Positions 20,751 to 32,840 of a DNA stretch of 64,000 nt are shown in pieces. The stretch's first letter is position 1. Each line of letters begins with the position of its first letter. The notes beneath the pieces were generated by a model, which ran no database searches, had not been told where the DNA came from, and saw only the letters and a list, made by a program, of their open reading frames with translations. The stretch covers positions 7,925,181-7,989,180 of the forward strand of contig CM055108.1 of the NCBI GenBank assembly GCA_029204225.1, given 5' to 3'. The DNA is from Diphasiastrum complanatum (lineage: Eukaryota; Streptophyta; Lycopodiopsida; Lycopodiales; Lycopodiaceae). The position numbers and the translations under genes are program-made.

Positions 20751-21487
20751 TGTTGAATTTCACACGTGTGGATTGTCCACTACATGTACTTGTGATCTCC
20801 TAAGGTGTGTAGATGCACCAAGATCAAGACTAGATTGAGATTCAAGATCTATCTTTGATTCTATGGCAAAAACACACTACTACATGCATTCAATCACTTC
20901 CAACTCTCACTCACACGTATGGGAAGTATTCAAAAAATAATCTAAGTAAAAACAAGCTGCTCTCCTTGGGTAGAGAGAGAAAAAAATGATGAGCTCTTGG
21001 GTAGAGAGATAAAGCTAGAAATTCAATAACACACAATATCCATGAAATCACCAAATCAATCAGATCCAAAATGAGGAGTACAATGATACTAGTAGATCCA
21101 CGAGCTACCACTATGCTTAACTATGATTGGACCATACTTTGTCACCTCTTGATCCTATTGGACCATTGATCCATGCACCTCTTAATTCTATTGAACTATA
21201 TTCAAGCACACCTCAATTTCCTATTGGACCTCACAAGGTTCCACCTCTAAATCCTATTGGACCTCTTGGAATTCATCAAACAAAAGCTTTACACTTGTCT
21301 ACACTCTAATTGGCACGTGTTTAGCCTCTTACTCTATTTTGGCTCAATAGTGGCATTACAAGTGGAAATACATAATTTGCCATCTATGCCAAATTTATTC
21401 CTATCAACATCCTACACCTAGATGCTTGATGTAAAAAAACATAAGACCCCTATATCTAACATAGATAATCTTTTTCAATTCTTCACA
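20751..21487 (-). repeat. Copia B 3' LTR (737 bp)
   Basis: It begins TGTTGAATTTCACACGTGTG and ends AATTCTTCACA (plus view). The last ~235 bp match 24,498-24,734 almost exactly. On the minus strand a purine-rich GGAGGAG precedes it. Confidence 0.92.
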
Positions 21488-21549
21488 CTCCTCCTAAAAA
21501 ATTATCTATGAAGATTTGAGCATTGATCTTGATATAACTCCAAGATTAG

Positions 21550-24505
21550 ATCTATGCTTGATGAAAGCACTTTTGCTCAAAGGCTTGGTGGGTAGATCGG
21601 CAATACAAGAGGACGAGTTGACATGCTCCAAATAGATTTCTCCTCCAATAAGCTTTTCTCTCACAAAATGGTGTGCCACTTCTATGTGCTTGCTTTTTGC
21701 ATGGATAGATCTTCACTTTTATAGAGTAGACCATAATCACAAGATGAATATACATATCTTAGAATCCTCTTGGCCATCTTCCAATGATTGATATTAGGAT
21801 CTTGCATAAATTGACTCAATTTGTGCACACAAAAACTTAGATCGGGCCTAGTAATGGTAAGCCAAATCAAGGAGCCTACAAGACTCCTAAAAAGTGTGAT
21901 GTCCTCAAAGGATCTTTCATGACCTTTATTAGGATCTTTTACAATTTGCTCCATTGGAGTATCTATGCTCTTAGAATATTCCATATGGAATTTTTTCAAC
22001 ATGGAGTGAGCATATCTAGATTGGCATATAAAGACATGATTTTCATAAAAATCAATTTCTAGGCCTAGGATGTAATGCATCTCTCCTAGATCTTGCATTT
22101 TAAACTAACATCCAAGTGCTAGCTTGGCTTCATCAACTAGCTTGATACAACTTCCACAAAGAATAATGTCATCAACATAAATTAGAAGAATGACAATATT
22201 GCTATAGTCACTAAGAGTAAATCCTAGTGAGATAAGAAAAGAATTAAGTCTTGAATACCATGATCTTGGTGCTTGCTTGAGTCCATAAAGACTTTTGAAG
22301 AGCAAGCACACTTTGGACTCATCCTTGATGAATCCTTGAGGTTGTTCCATATAGATCTCCTCCTCAAGATAACCATTTAGAAAAGCATTGGATACATCTA
22401 ATTGGAACACCTTCCACTTGAAAAAACAAGCAAGAGAAATGAGAATTCTTATTGTCACCATCTTTGCAACGGGTGCAAAGGTCTCCTCATAATCAAGACC
22501 ATGGATTTGAGCAAATCCTTTGGCACATAATCTTGCTTTATGCTTGTTGATGGTTCCATCATGATTGAACTTGATCCGAAATACCCACTTGCAACCAATC
22601 ACATGCTTGTTGGATGGAGGATCCACAAGCTCCCAAGTATTGTTGGTGATCAATGCATTATACTCTTGCTTCATGGCATTATACCACTCCTTGGTATTGA
22701 GTGCCTCTTGTACATTCTTTGGCTCTTCATGAGAGACATAAAAAACATAATTAGTGGAATCAAGATCCACTTGTTTGCCTTTGTCAACATATGAGAGCCT
22801 CTTAGGCTCGGATCTATCTCTCATGGATCTTCTTGGTGAGAAAATCCGAGGAGAGTCTTCTTCAAATCTCGACCCCATCACATCATGATTGTCTTCAAAA
22901 TCAATAATTGATGATGCATCCATAGATTTCTTGATCTCGGCCTCTTCAAAAGATGAGTGTTGATCTTCATGAAAGAGAACATCTCTACTTTCAATAACTT
23001 GAGAAGTAGAGAGTATAAAGATCTATAGGCCTTCTTGGTGGATGAGTATCCAACCATGATCCCTTTGCATGCACTAGGATCTTCCTTCTTACGTGTTTCC
23101 AAGGGAATATGGACAAAGCATAAGCATCCAAAAACTCTAAGGTGATCAACCTTAGGCTTCTTCAAAAATAAGATTTCATATGGTGACTTTCCTCCAAGAG
23201 CTATATGTGGGAGCCTATTGCAAAGATAATTTGCACAATTAATGGCTTCTCCCCAAAAATCTTTTGGCAAAGATGCCTCAATTCTCATAGATTTTGCACA
23301 TTCACATAGAGATCTATTCTTTCTCTCGGCCACTCCATTTTGAGATGGAGAGTAGGCACAAGAAAACTCTCTTTTAATGCCTTCAAGCTCACAAATATCT
23401 TGAAATTTATTGGAGATATATTCGCCACCTCCATCACTTCTAAGAGCTTTAATCTTGAATGAGAATTGCTTCTCTACATAAGCTTTGAAAATAAGGAAAT
23501 GATCAAACACCATAGATTTAGAAGCAAGAAGATATATCCAAGTGAATCTTGTGTAATCATCAATGAAAGTAACAAAACAAGTGGCTCCTCCCTTGCTTGT
23601 AGTTGATGAGAAATGCACATCCGAGTGGATTAACTCCAAAGGATGCTTGCTTTTGATAGAAGATCTTGTAAATGGCTTTTTGTGAGATTTAGCAATAGCA
23701 CAAGCCTCACAAGGCTTGATCTTCTTGGAGAGTGACTTTGGCAAGCCAATAGCTTTGGCTTCTTTGATCATAGAGAGCATGGATTTGTAGTTGGGATGTC
23801 CCAACCTCCTATGCCATAATTCCTCCATAAAGAGCTTGTTCACAAGAGCAACATTACAAGCATTCACATACTCATTTGGATCTAGTTTATAGATGCCACC
23901 AAATCTAGATCCTAATGCAAGTATCTCATCATTCTTCTTGATAGTGCAAGTATCAACATTGAATTTTACATCAAGGCCATTATCAAGCAATTGGCCAACA
24001 CTAATAAGATTCTTGGTAAGCTTAGGTACATAAAGAACTTTAGAGAGAGAAAGAACTTTAGAGGATGCAAGCTTCAAGGGAATGTTCCCTATGCCTTCAA
24101 TAGGACATTCAAAATCATTGGCAGTGTATAGTGATTTCTTGACTCCATCATAAGGTGCAATAGAAGAGATAGAGTCCTTGGAGCTACACATATGTGAAGA
24201 GGCTCCACTATCAACATACCATAGGCCGTCCTTCTTGAAAGGAGTAGATGAGAAACTAGATACCATAAGAGATCCCTCTCCATCACTTGCAATAGTGTCT
24301 TCCTTCTCATTGGTAATGTTGGCTTGCTTGAGTTGATTCTTCTTCTTGAAGCAATTGGTGGCATAATGACCTTTCTTGCAACAATAAAAGCACTTGATCT
24401 TCTTCTTCTTGAGCTTGGATGATGAAGCATTAGAGTAATCATCTTCCTCCTCATCTTTGTCTTTGGATTTGACTTTGCCCTTGCTTGAGGATTGTTGATG
24501 TTATT
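21550..24505 (-). pseudogene. Copia B gag(end)-pol remnant
   Basis: Minus-strand order: zinc knuckle CFYCCKKGHYATNC near 24,345-24,390; protease LWYVDSGASSHMC; pre-integrase LWHRRLGHPN; integrase core with HSDV, LRSDGGGEY and GVAERKNR (24,266-22,950); a frameshift near 23,010; RT with LDVSNAFLNGYLEEEIYMEQ and LIYVDDIILCG (22,923-22,105), which lacks ~10 residues just before the active-site strand; then MHYILGLEIDF through the RPDLSF segment (22,098-21,700). RNase H is largely deleted: LLYKSEDLSMQK jumps directly to SKHIEVAHHFVREKL and the tail CIADLPTKPLS near 21,590. These deletions make it non-functional. It is a close relative of the remnant at 46.5-49.2 kb. Confidence 0.93.
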
Positions 24506-24734
24506 GGACCTCTTGGAATTCATCAAACAAAAGCTTTACACTTGTCTACACTCTAATTGGCATGTGTTTAGCCTCTTACTCTATTTTGGCTCAATAGTGG
24601 CATTACAAGTGGAAATGCATAATTTGTCATCTATGCCAAATTTATTCCTATCAACATCCTACACCTAGATGCTTGATGTAAAAAAACATAAGACCCCTAT
24701 ATCTAACATAGATAATCTTTTTCAATTCTTCACA
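24498..24734 (-). repeat. Copia B 5' LTR, outer fragment
   Basis: Only the part matching 21,252-21,487 survives; the sequence on its left switches abruptly to gag (CATCAACAATCC on minus). Confidence 0.9.
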
Positions 24735-24839
24735 TTTTACATCCATTAGAGCCCTTTTAAACTGATTAAGGCCTCATTTTTTACTTCATTGATTCTTGAT
24801 CAAGATTGATTAGATTTTTAAAAGATCCGGTTCACATTT

Positions 24840-25234
24840 TGAGCGAAAATGCTTTTTACGTTCAATGTAATCACACACCATCTCTTTAATTCCCATTTTG
24901 ATTTTATTTCATAACAGAAAGGATCTTCCAAGAACTTCCAAGGCTTAAACCTTGTAACCAGTCTAGCTTTAACTACTTCCCAATTAGATCATTCTATCAA
25001 CTCTTGATTATAAAACCAATCTTGCATAACACTAGTCAAGGACATAGGGAAAAGTTTAAGTTTATCTTTTGGGTTAACTTCACCATAGACTTTACAAGAT
25101 TCCGTAAAGATCTTAACAAATTTGACTGGATCTGTATGTCCATTATATCTTGGCAACTCTAAATGAGGAGTTTGCCTGATGATAGGACGGGGTTGGGGTT
25201 CTTGAATCTCTGGTTCTAAATTTGATTCTGCCAT
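24840..25234 (-). pseudogene. Ty3/gypsy gag fragment
   Basis: From the ATG at 25,234 the frame reads LELPRYNGHTDPVKFVKIF, KDKLKLFPMSLTSVMQDWFY, a stop near 24,990, then SNWEVVKARLVTRFKPW. This is a Retrotrans_gag-type domain and is on the opposite strand to the gypsy element starting just to its right, so it is a separate fragment. Confidence 0.75.
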
Positions 25235-25479
25235 CTTTTAAGAATTTCTTTTGAAAAAATAGGAAATCTATAAAGTATAACTATGTAGATGACATTGGAT
25301 CTAGATTTTTCAAAGACTGGATCTAGATTTTTCAATTGAATCCTACCTTCTATTGAAAAGCTCCATTGTGTGCTTGTGGCCGAGGAGAGTAGGATCCTAC
25401 ATGTGAGACAAAGGATTGGTTCCTTGAAGCTACATGATGGAGATGAGAAGGAAAACTTCTCAAGAAAAGGCAAAATGAA

Positions 25480-25936
25480 ATCCAAGACCAAATTGTTTCA
25501 CCATTGTTGTTTATGGATGCCAATTTACCCAAATATCTTTGGATAACCAAATATGTCGCTGTAGTTTTCATTGTGAATATTACACATCACAATTTATTCA
25601 CCACATACACACACTTATCATACAAAAGAAGATATTATTCTCTCTCTTGGAGAACGATCAAACCCTTTATACTGCTTAATTCATTGATTTTGTGGACATT
25701 CATAACGACTAGGCTACCACATAATCCTGGATGCCAATTTACCCAAATATCTTTGGATAACCAGTTATGTTGTTGTAGTATTCATTGTGAACTTTATACA
25801 CTCTAGTCTGTTTATCATCATACATACATTCACCATGCAAAAGATGAGATTATTCTCTCTCTTGGGGAACGATCAGACCTTTTATACTACATAATTCATT
25901 GATTTTGTGGAAATCTATAACGACTAGACCACCACA
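25480..25936 (+). repeat. Gypsy I 5' LTR remnant with 214-bp internal duplication
   Basis: It matches the last ~240 bp of the 3' LTR. The block starting GGATGCCAATTTACCC at 25,515 recurs at 25,729, so the LTR end is present twice (...GGCTACCACA and ...GACCACCACA). The outer part of the LTR is missing or diverged. Confidence 0.75.
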
Positions 25937-25941
25937 TAATT

Positions 25942-25959
25942 TGGCGCCATTGCTGGGGA
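25942..25959 (+). promoter_or_regulatory. Gypsy I primer-binding site
   Basis: TGGCGCCATTGCTGGGGA, five bases after the LTR end, closely resembles the TGGCGCCGTTGCCGGGGA-type site complementary to the tRNA-Asp 3' end used by many plant gypsy elements. Confidence 0.8.
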
Positions 25960-26024
25960 GATGAATTTCACCTTTTGCAATATTTTTAAGTGTATTACAT
26001 CTACGAATCTTTCTCATGTAATGC

Positions 26025-27640
26025 ATGCCAAGAATACACTCTCAAGCAACTATTGAACAGAAACGTTTAGAGCGTGCACAGCGAATAGAAACATATAAGA
26101 AATTTAGAGATTTGTATTTGCAAAATTTGCGTAATTCACCAATTAGAGGAGGATTAACACCTAAAGCATTTAACGATCTTCCAAATGCTACTACAGCATT
26201 TGTAGATTCATTAGAGAAAAGGACCATTAAAACACCAAGTTTTACATATTCATCAGAATCAGATTCGTCTGATTCCACTTTCGAACTAAGTTCAGAATCA
26301 AAATCTTCTTCATCAGAACCATTATTTGAGCGTAGTTTAGATCCTCCTAGTCCTCCTAGTCCTTCTAGTTCACCATCTGATAATATGGCGAACCCAGCGC
26401 CATCCACATCTACAAAAATCAAATACGATTTTTTTAAGAGATCATCGTCTAGAGATGCGGACAGTTATTTGTCTCAGTTTAAATCTATTACTATAGCAAA
26501 TAAAAAATATACAGATGAGGACAAAGTTAGAATTTTGTCAGGTCTTCTGCAGAAGCAGGCTAGGATTTGGTACAGTCAATTAGTACCGAAAACGGTTAAT
26601 ACTTGGAACGCTTTAAAAGAAGCATTCCTTAAGTAGTTTAGGGAGATAGGATACTCCACTAGATTGTTGGCTCGACTTAATTCTGTTAAGAAAAAGCCGA
26701 AGGAATCGCTTAGAGAGTAAACTCGTAGAGTTAAGAATTTAATAGAAAAATTAGGAGCCCAGTATCTGGTTCCTATGCAAAATGAATGGTACTTGGGCGG
26801 TTTGTTTAAGAAAATGGATCGTTATTGTCGACAGGGATTGGTGACTTCTTTGGAAGATGTCATTGCCTCTGCCGAAAATTACAAAACTGTTTCCTCGTAG
26901 ACGGAGGAATGATAGAATAGTAAAAACATAAAGCGAAACATATAGAAGAATCTGAATCACCTACTGAGTCTGAATCAGAATCTGATTCAGTTGATGAGGA
27001 AGAGTCTTCAGGGTATTCATCTTATTCTTCTTCATCAGAAGAAGAATCTTCTTATAGGAAATCCAAGAGTAGAAATTCAGATAAAAAGAAAAGAATGGTG
27101 AAATCCGAAAAGATGGATCCATTAAGGAAAAGTGTTGAGATATTAGCAAAAGAAATGAGTAATTTAAAAGTCCAAATGTCTGACGTTAAAGCCAAATGGA
27201 AGAAAACAAAGCTTAACACCAATGTTTGGTGTACCGCTTGTGGGAAGGAAGGTCATTCTAAGACCAACTGTCCCAATTTACAGACTAACTATTTAAAGGA
27301 TGAAGTATTCCTCTATCCGATTAATAATCATGAGGAGGTAGCTTATACTGCCTACTAACCAAAAGAACATGATAACAAAACCATGTACTGGTCAACGGTA
27401 CACTGTTTTGTGTAGAGGGGAGACAAGAGATTCCACTCCTCCACCCAGAGTAAGGTGGTCGTGCTACAATTGTGGAGCCCCAGATCACTATTCGCCTAAT
27501 TGCCCTAAGGTCAATAGGATATGTGCCACTCTATGCTAACTGCAAAGGTGAAGGGCATGTCACTGCCGAATGTCCTCAACCACAACAACTGCGGTCTAAA
27601 CTGAGGTTTGTAAATTTGCCTAGAGAAGATGAGCTTCGGC
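26025..27640 (+). pseudogene. Gypsy I gag with zinc knuckles
   Basis: The ATG at 26,025 opens a 203-residue frame: a basic N-terminus (EQKRLERAQRIETYKKFRD), a Ser/Glu-rich spacer, then the capsid-like domain (ADSYLSQFKSI, RILSGLLQKQARIWYSQLV). A TAG follows AFLK at 26,634, and the capsid continues in frame (STRLLARLNSVKKKPKESLRE). After an acidic Ser/Glu stretch come knuckles CTACGKEGHSKTNC (about 27,233-27,274) and CYNCGAPDHYSPNC (about 27,460-27,500). A third, degenerate one, NCKGEGHVTAEC, lies near 27,540-27,575. Gag packages the RNA genome. In-frame stops and shifts make it non-functional. Confidence 0.85.
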
Positions 27641-27649
27641 CTTCTAAGT

Positions 27650-28180
27650 GACATGATAGTTCAAAGGATAGAAGTAGAGTCTGAATTACAAGATCAAGAC
27701 CATCAATGGCCTGATTTAGATATAGGAATAAATAAAGTAACTACTAGAAGTAGTAAAGATGTTTCAATTTTTAAAGATAAGAAGAAAATTAAGAAAGCCA
27801 AAAATGCGAGAAATGTGACAGAAAAAGCGAAAGTCGCAGAATAGCCAATAGTTTCTAATAATAAAGAATTAGACCTTGATAGACCTACTAAAAAATATTA
27901 TAATGTTGATATTAGTTTGGAATCTAAAAAGCTTTTAGCCGAAGAAACTAGAAAAGTTAAAAAAGTAACATTCTCAGATCTAGTTATAAGCAAGATATCT
28001 AGAGATTTGTCGTCACTTAGAACTCGTTCATATGATATAGTAGAAGACCTTGTCTCTAGAATGCTTAATATAACTTTTAAATAGTTATTAGACGATAATC
28101 AGTATTATAAGAAAGAAATTAAGCAATTTTTGCAAAGAAAAAAAGAAGAAGAAAAAAAGCGAAATTACCATTAGTCAATG
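27650..28180 (+). pseudogene. Gypsy I lysine-rich gag/protease linker
   Basis: A charged region in one main frame with stops: DLDIGINKVTTRSSKD, FKDKKKIKKAKNARN, LESKKLLAEETRKVKKVTF. It links the knuckles to protease; no catalytic motif is present. Confidence 0.6.
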
Positions 28181-28189
28181 TAGGACTAG

Positions 28190-28904
28190 TTAATTATGGT
28201 GATAAGGGTCAACCCAAGATTCAGGTAGTAATTAATGGCTGCATTTTAAATAGTGTGCCCATAGATTCTGGATCTAGCGTAAACATAATGACTGAAGAAA
28301 TAGCATACGAGTTAGGCATTCACCATAGAATAGCATCCACGGCGAGGCCGAACCCATACCCAGCAATGGCGAGGCCGGAGGCACCATTATTGCTGCTTCA
28401 ATTCAGTGCAACGCCGAGGCTCCTAGAGAAACATAGTTCACCCTATTCTCACTCATTTCAGCCATGAACAATGGTGTCCAAAACCACAGGTTAAGAGTTC
28501 GAATCCCTTTTCTCCTGATTACATCAATTTTGGTGGAGGTGGCGATCAATCATCGAACATAATTGATTAACATTAGAAGTTGTTGCGCAAGGATAAATTT
28601 GGTTGGCAACCTTGGTCCTTGGATCCGGCAACCTTTGGGACCGAAAGCCCACTTGGAGAGCAAAGCGAACCAAGGCCGTGCAACTAGAAGAGCACCGATA
28701 GGAGAATTGTCACAAATTACAGTCTATATTGGAGACCATAAGTTTCTAATGGATTTTATTATATTAAGAACTATGAGAGAATCGTCGTATAAGGTATTAT
28801 TAGGACAACCATGGCTCTACCAAGCCGATGTCATAACCCATTGGGAGAAGAAAGAGATTACCTTCAGAGATCAGATGGAGACACCGACGGGGAAAAGTCA
28901 TTAA
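28190..28904 (+). pseudogene. Gypsy I aspartic protease, split by a GC-rich insert
   Basis: The active-site half reads GDKGQPKIQVVINGCI and PIDSGSSVNIMTEEIAYELGI (to about 28,320). The second half resumes at about 28,705 with SQITVYIGDHKFLMDFIIL and YKVLLGQPWLYQ. Between them roughly 350 bp of distinctly more GC-rich DNA interrupts the fold. Confidence 0.75.
28335..28700. other. GC-rich insertion with tRNA B-box-like motif
   Basis: The base composition differs from its flanks (GGCGAGGCCGAACCC, GGCGAGGCCGGAGGC). AGTTCGAATCC at 28,496-28,506 matches the RNA polymerase III B box consensus. No A box or poly(A) tail was found, so a SINE or tRNA fragment is only possible. Confidence 0.35.
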
Positions 28905-29152
28905 AGAATTACGGTATCCTGGGAAAAGGATAAGTATGAAGGTGAGACACCTACATCATCCTCGAGCTATACTTTGGAGGATGAACGAGCTCAGTCCGTA
29001 AGGACTGGGGAAGGGGAGAGGAGTTAGCCGGACCATCTGAATCCTGGATCAATTTCATAGAATGCTATGAGATTGAAGAGGATGAGGAAATTCCAACAAC
29101 ATCCGAGTCGATTGATGTTCTGGGTGAAACCAGAGCAAGCCTGATCGAAGAG

Positions 29153-30640
29153 ATGGTAGATAAAAATGATTATGTAGAAATAGAAATTAATAAAGGTAAA
29201 ATTTTGAATTTTTATAGACACCAATTAGACCAGGAACATAATGTGTATATATTACTTCTTCAGAAATATCAAAACATATTTGCTTGGTCAATGGACGATT
29301 TAATAGGAATACCACTTAAATGGAGAGAACATAGGATAGATCTTCAGGGAACAATACATGTTAGACAACGCCAATATAGATTAAGTCCCAAGTATTACTT
29401 GTTAGTTAAAGACGAATTAGATAGATGTCTTAGAGCGGGTATTATATATCTTGTTCTAAGCATTGAGTGGGTGTTACCAGTAGTTATAGTACTTAAGAAG
29501 AAGACAGACAAGATTAGAGTTTGCCAAGATTTTAGAAAACTAAATGCTGCTGCAGCAAAGGATTATCATCCTGTCTTATATAGATACTATTCTTAACTAG
29601 GTAGTTGGTCATGAACGTTATAGCTTTTTCTCAAGTTATAATCAAGTTTTTATAGAGGAAGATAGATCCAAGACCACTTTTACCACTGATTGGGGGACAT
29701 ACACGTATACGCGAATGCCCTTTGGTCTCTGTAATGCACCTGCCACATTCCAACGTATGATGACGAATATTTTTCAAAATTATTTAAGGAAGTTTTTAGA
29801 AATTTTCATGGACAACTTCTGTGTCTATTCATCAACTAAAGACCACTTAGACGCAGTAGAAAGGACATTGAGAAAATGTCAAGAGACATCTCTTAAATGG
29901 AACAAGCCAAGTGTTATTTCGGGATGAGGGAAGGCATCATGTTAGGACATAAAATTTCGAAAGACGGTATTCAAGCCGACATAGAAAAAGTAAAGATGAT
30001 TTTAGAGTTATTAGAACCAACTAATCTACGAGAGCTTAGAGAATTTCTAGGACACGTAGGATATTATCGAAGGATAATTATTGATTATGCCATAGTAGTA
30101 ACTCCTTTAACAAGTTTATTAAAAAATTTTGTTGAGTATCATTGGCTATAAGAACATCAACAAGCTTTTGATAAGTTGAAACAGTCATTAGCAGAAGCCA
30201 CTGGAGTTTGACCTCCAAATTGGACTAAAAAGTTCCATGTATATGTAGACACATCATCATTTGCAATAGGTGTAGTGCTTGATTAGAAAGATGACCAAAA
30301 TATAGATTATCCAATTTATTATGCGGGAAGACAACTTGCTGCATCAGAAAAAAAACTATTCTGCTACAGAGCGTGAAGCACTAGGAATGATTTATTCAGT
30401 AAGAAATTTAGACATTATCTTTTAGGATATCCTTTCGTTTTTCACGTAGATCACTATGCATTAAAACATTTAGTAAATAAGCCTGAACTTTCGAGTAGGA
30501 TAGCTAGATGGGTGTTGTTATTAGATGAGTTTAATTATGAAGTAGAATTAAGAAGAGGCAATGATCATCAAAATGCTGATTATATATCCCGCCTCCAAAC
30601 AAAAAATCAATTTGATCCCATTTTCGATGAATTTTCGGAT
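29153..30640 (+). pseudogene. Gypsy I reverse transcriptase and RNase H
   Basis: RT begins near 29,250 (NIFAWSMDDLIGI, EHRIDLQ) and contains KKKTDKIRVCQDFRKLN. After a break it continues with TTFTTDWGTYTYTRMPFGLCNAPATFQRMM near 29,670-29,760. The catalytic box reads FMDN where YVDD/FMDD is expected, so the second Asp is Asn. The thumb (MLGHKISKDGIQAD, LREFLGHVGYYRR) and RNase H (FHVYVDTSSFAIGVVLD, YYAGRQLAASEK, GYPFVFHVDHYALKHL) follow with several stops. RT-RNase H copies the element RNA into DNA. The mutated active site and stops show it is dead. Confidence 0.88.
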
Positions 30641-31862
30641 GAACATATAATGTGTATTCAATCGGAAACATCAATTTATATGGACATTATTAACTTCTTA
30701 CAAGACCAGATTTATCCTGATCATTTTAATAAACAACAAAAAACTATTTTTCTTTCAAAAGTAGGACCGTATACGATTATAAATAAAATATTGTATAAAT
30801 TAGGAGTCGATGATAGCCTTCGTCGATATTTAGAACCCACAGAGACGACCACTGTAATAAGTGCATTACACGAGGAAGACTCAGGAGGTCACTATGCTCT
30901 TAAAAACACTGCAAAAAAGATTCTCAATGCTAAATATTGGTGGCCTACCGTCTATAGAGATGTTAAATTATTCATTCAAAAATGTGATGCATGTCAGAGG
31001 ATGGGGAAACCCAGCTTCGTGCCACATTGGCCACTTACTCCAATTATTCCCTTAGCACCCTTTGAGAAGTGGGGGATAGATTTTGTAGGGCCTATCAAAC
31101 TGATCACGTGTAAAACTCGTCGACGTTACATTCTTGTTGCTATGGACTATGCTACCAAGATGGTAGAGGCCGAAGCCATAGTTAAAAACGATGCTAAGAC
31201 TATAGCAAAGCTTTTATTCCAAAACATTATCACACGATATGGATGTCTCTTAGAACTCGTTAGCGATAGGGGAAACCATTTCCTTAATCAGACCATCGAG
31301 GCTATGTTGTCATACTTCTCCATTACACATCGCCAAACCACTCCATATAATCCAAAAGCGAATGGGCTTAAGGAACGGGCAAATGGAAATTTATGTAAAA
31401 TTCTGAATAAAGTAATAGAAACGGATTTTTTTGATTGGGACCAGAAGTTTCCATCTGTCTTATGGGCATACAAGCCGAAAAGTTCACAACTAGATAGACT
31501 CCATACTATCTTGTGTATGGAATGCATCCCATATTACCAATAGAATTTGAAGTTCTGACGTTTCGCATTAGTAATAAAGAGTGAATGGATGAACACGATA
31601 GTCTCCAGGAGCGGATGATATCTTTGACGCAACTAGAGGAGGACCGTCGTCTTTCATTAATCGAGACTGAACGCGTTCAAAATAAAAGAAAAGACATTAT
31701 ATGATAACAAACACATGTTGTTTCTTGGGAAATTACATACTAGATGGATGGGACCTTACAAAGTCATAGAAGTTTTAACAATGGATCACTTCAATTAGCT
31801 GATCTTGAAGGACATTTACTTGATACTTGAGTAAATGGCTCGAGAGTGAAGCGCTACTATGA
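30641..31862 (+). pseudogene. Gypsy I integrase
   Basis: The frame opened at 30,512 runs 343 residues without a stop. It holds the H2C2 zinc motif (HEEDSGGHYALKNTA ... CDACQR), the core D (WGIDFVGPI), D (LVSDRGNHF) and E (GLKERANGN), spaced as in DDE integrases. It stops near 31,541. The C-terminal segment continues in mixed frames (DEHDSLQERMISLTQLEEDRRLSL; then MGPYKVIEV, SLQLADLEGH) to about 31,862. No chromodomain is seen. Confidence 0.9.
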
Positions 31863-31869
31863 CTAATTT

Positions 31870-32560
31870 CTGACAAGAATGGCGAAGCCCAATTTTTGTG
31901 AAATTTTCGATACTATTCACATAATATCCAGTCCAATCATCTACGACACTTGTACCTTCATATTTTTCACCCATGTAACGAAACATGCCAACATTGTTCG
32001 CATTTCATCCAAACTTGTTATTTTCACTTTTTTGTCAATTATTTACTTTTGGGAAATATGCGAAAAGGCGACACCTTCGTTGTATTTTCGGAAAATGTCG
32101 ATGCCTTCACTACATGCCGACACTTTCGCTTCATCATCATCATTGTTATATTCCTTGCAAAAAAATAGCCGACACCATTTTGAAAAATGGTATATTAAGT
32201 AAATCCGACATTTTCGGGAATTTTTGGAAAATGCCGACAGCTTCGCGAAATTTTTCCGGACACCGTTTCACCTTTGACCTTCGGGAAATTTGCAAAAAAT
32301 CATTTTGTTTCGTACCTTTGTTTTCATCATGTTTCCATTTTAACAACATATTGGAAATGTGCGAAAAACCAACACCTTTGCATTTTTTTTTGCCAAGTGC
32401 ATTTTTTGCCAATACATTTTTTTCGCCAAGTGCATTTTTTCGTCAATACATTTTTTTTGCCAAAGAGTGACAATCTTCGCTACCAATATCTTATACATTG
32501 TTTCATAGATTGTGTATATTATTTATTTTTGCAGTCCAATACTCACACATACTAAGCTGA
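31870..32560 (+). repeat. Spacer with degenerate GCCGACAC/TTCG repeats
   Basis: Between integrase and the accessory ORF lie recurring CCGACA(C/T)xxTTCG and TGCGAAA blocks. A short ~23-bp tandem repeat (GCCAAGTGCATTTTTT / GTCAATACATTTTTTT) lies at about 32,390-32,460. Frames crossing it on both strands are uninformative. Confidence 0.55.
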
Positions 32561-32840
32561 ACTTTTGCGAACTGAGAGAAGCACTTGTGTATTTTGTTTA
32601 TTTATTTATTTATTTTTGTTTTTTTTAGAACTAGATACTTTATTGATGAGTCTGTACCTACAAAACAAAAGGCACGCTTTCATTAAAGACTTGTCTAATA
32701 TGCCGAAATATCATCAACATACCAAAAACCTCAAACACTTTTGTTTTTCGCTACCACTTTTCCATCACTCTTGCTCTCTGATTTCTGAATTTTTACGATC
32801 AAGCTCTCTTCCGCCATCGCTAGTCACCACTAGTATCGAT

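Larger units (their letters stand above)
20751..24734 (-). mobile_element. Copia element B with TTTTA target duplication, internally deleted
   Basis: TTTTA at 20,746-20,750 and 24,735-24,739 flanks the element. The 3' LTR (20,751-21,487) is complete. The 5' LTR is reduced to its outer ~237 bp because a deletion removed its inner part, the primer site and most of gag. The insertion splits repeat R, so it is younger than that repeat. Coding is on the minus strand. Confidence 0.92.
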
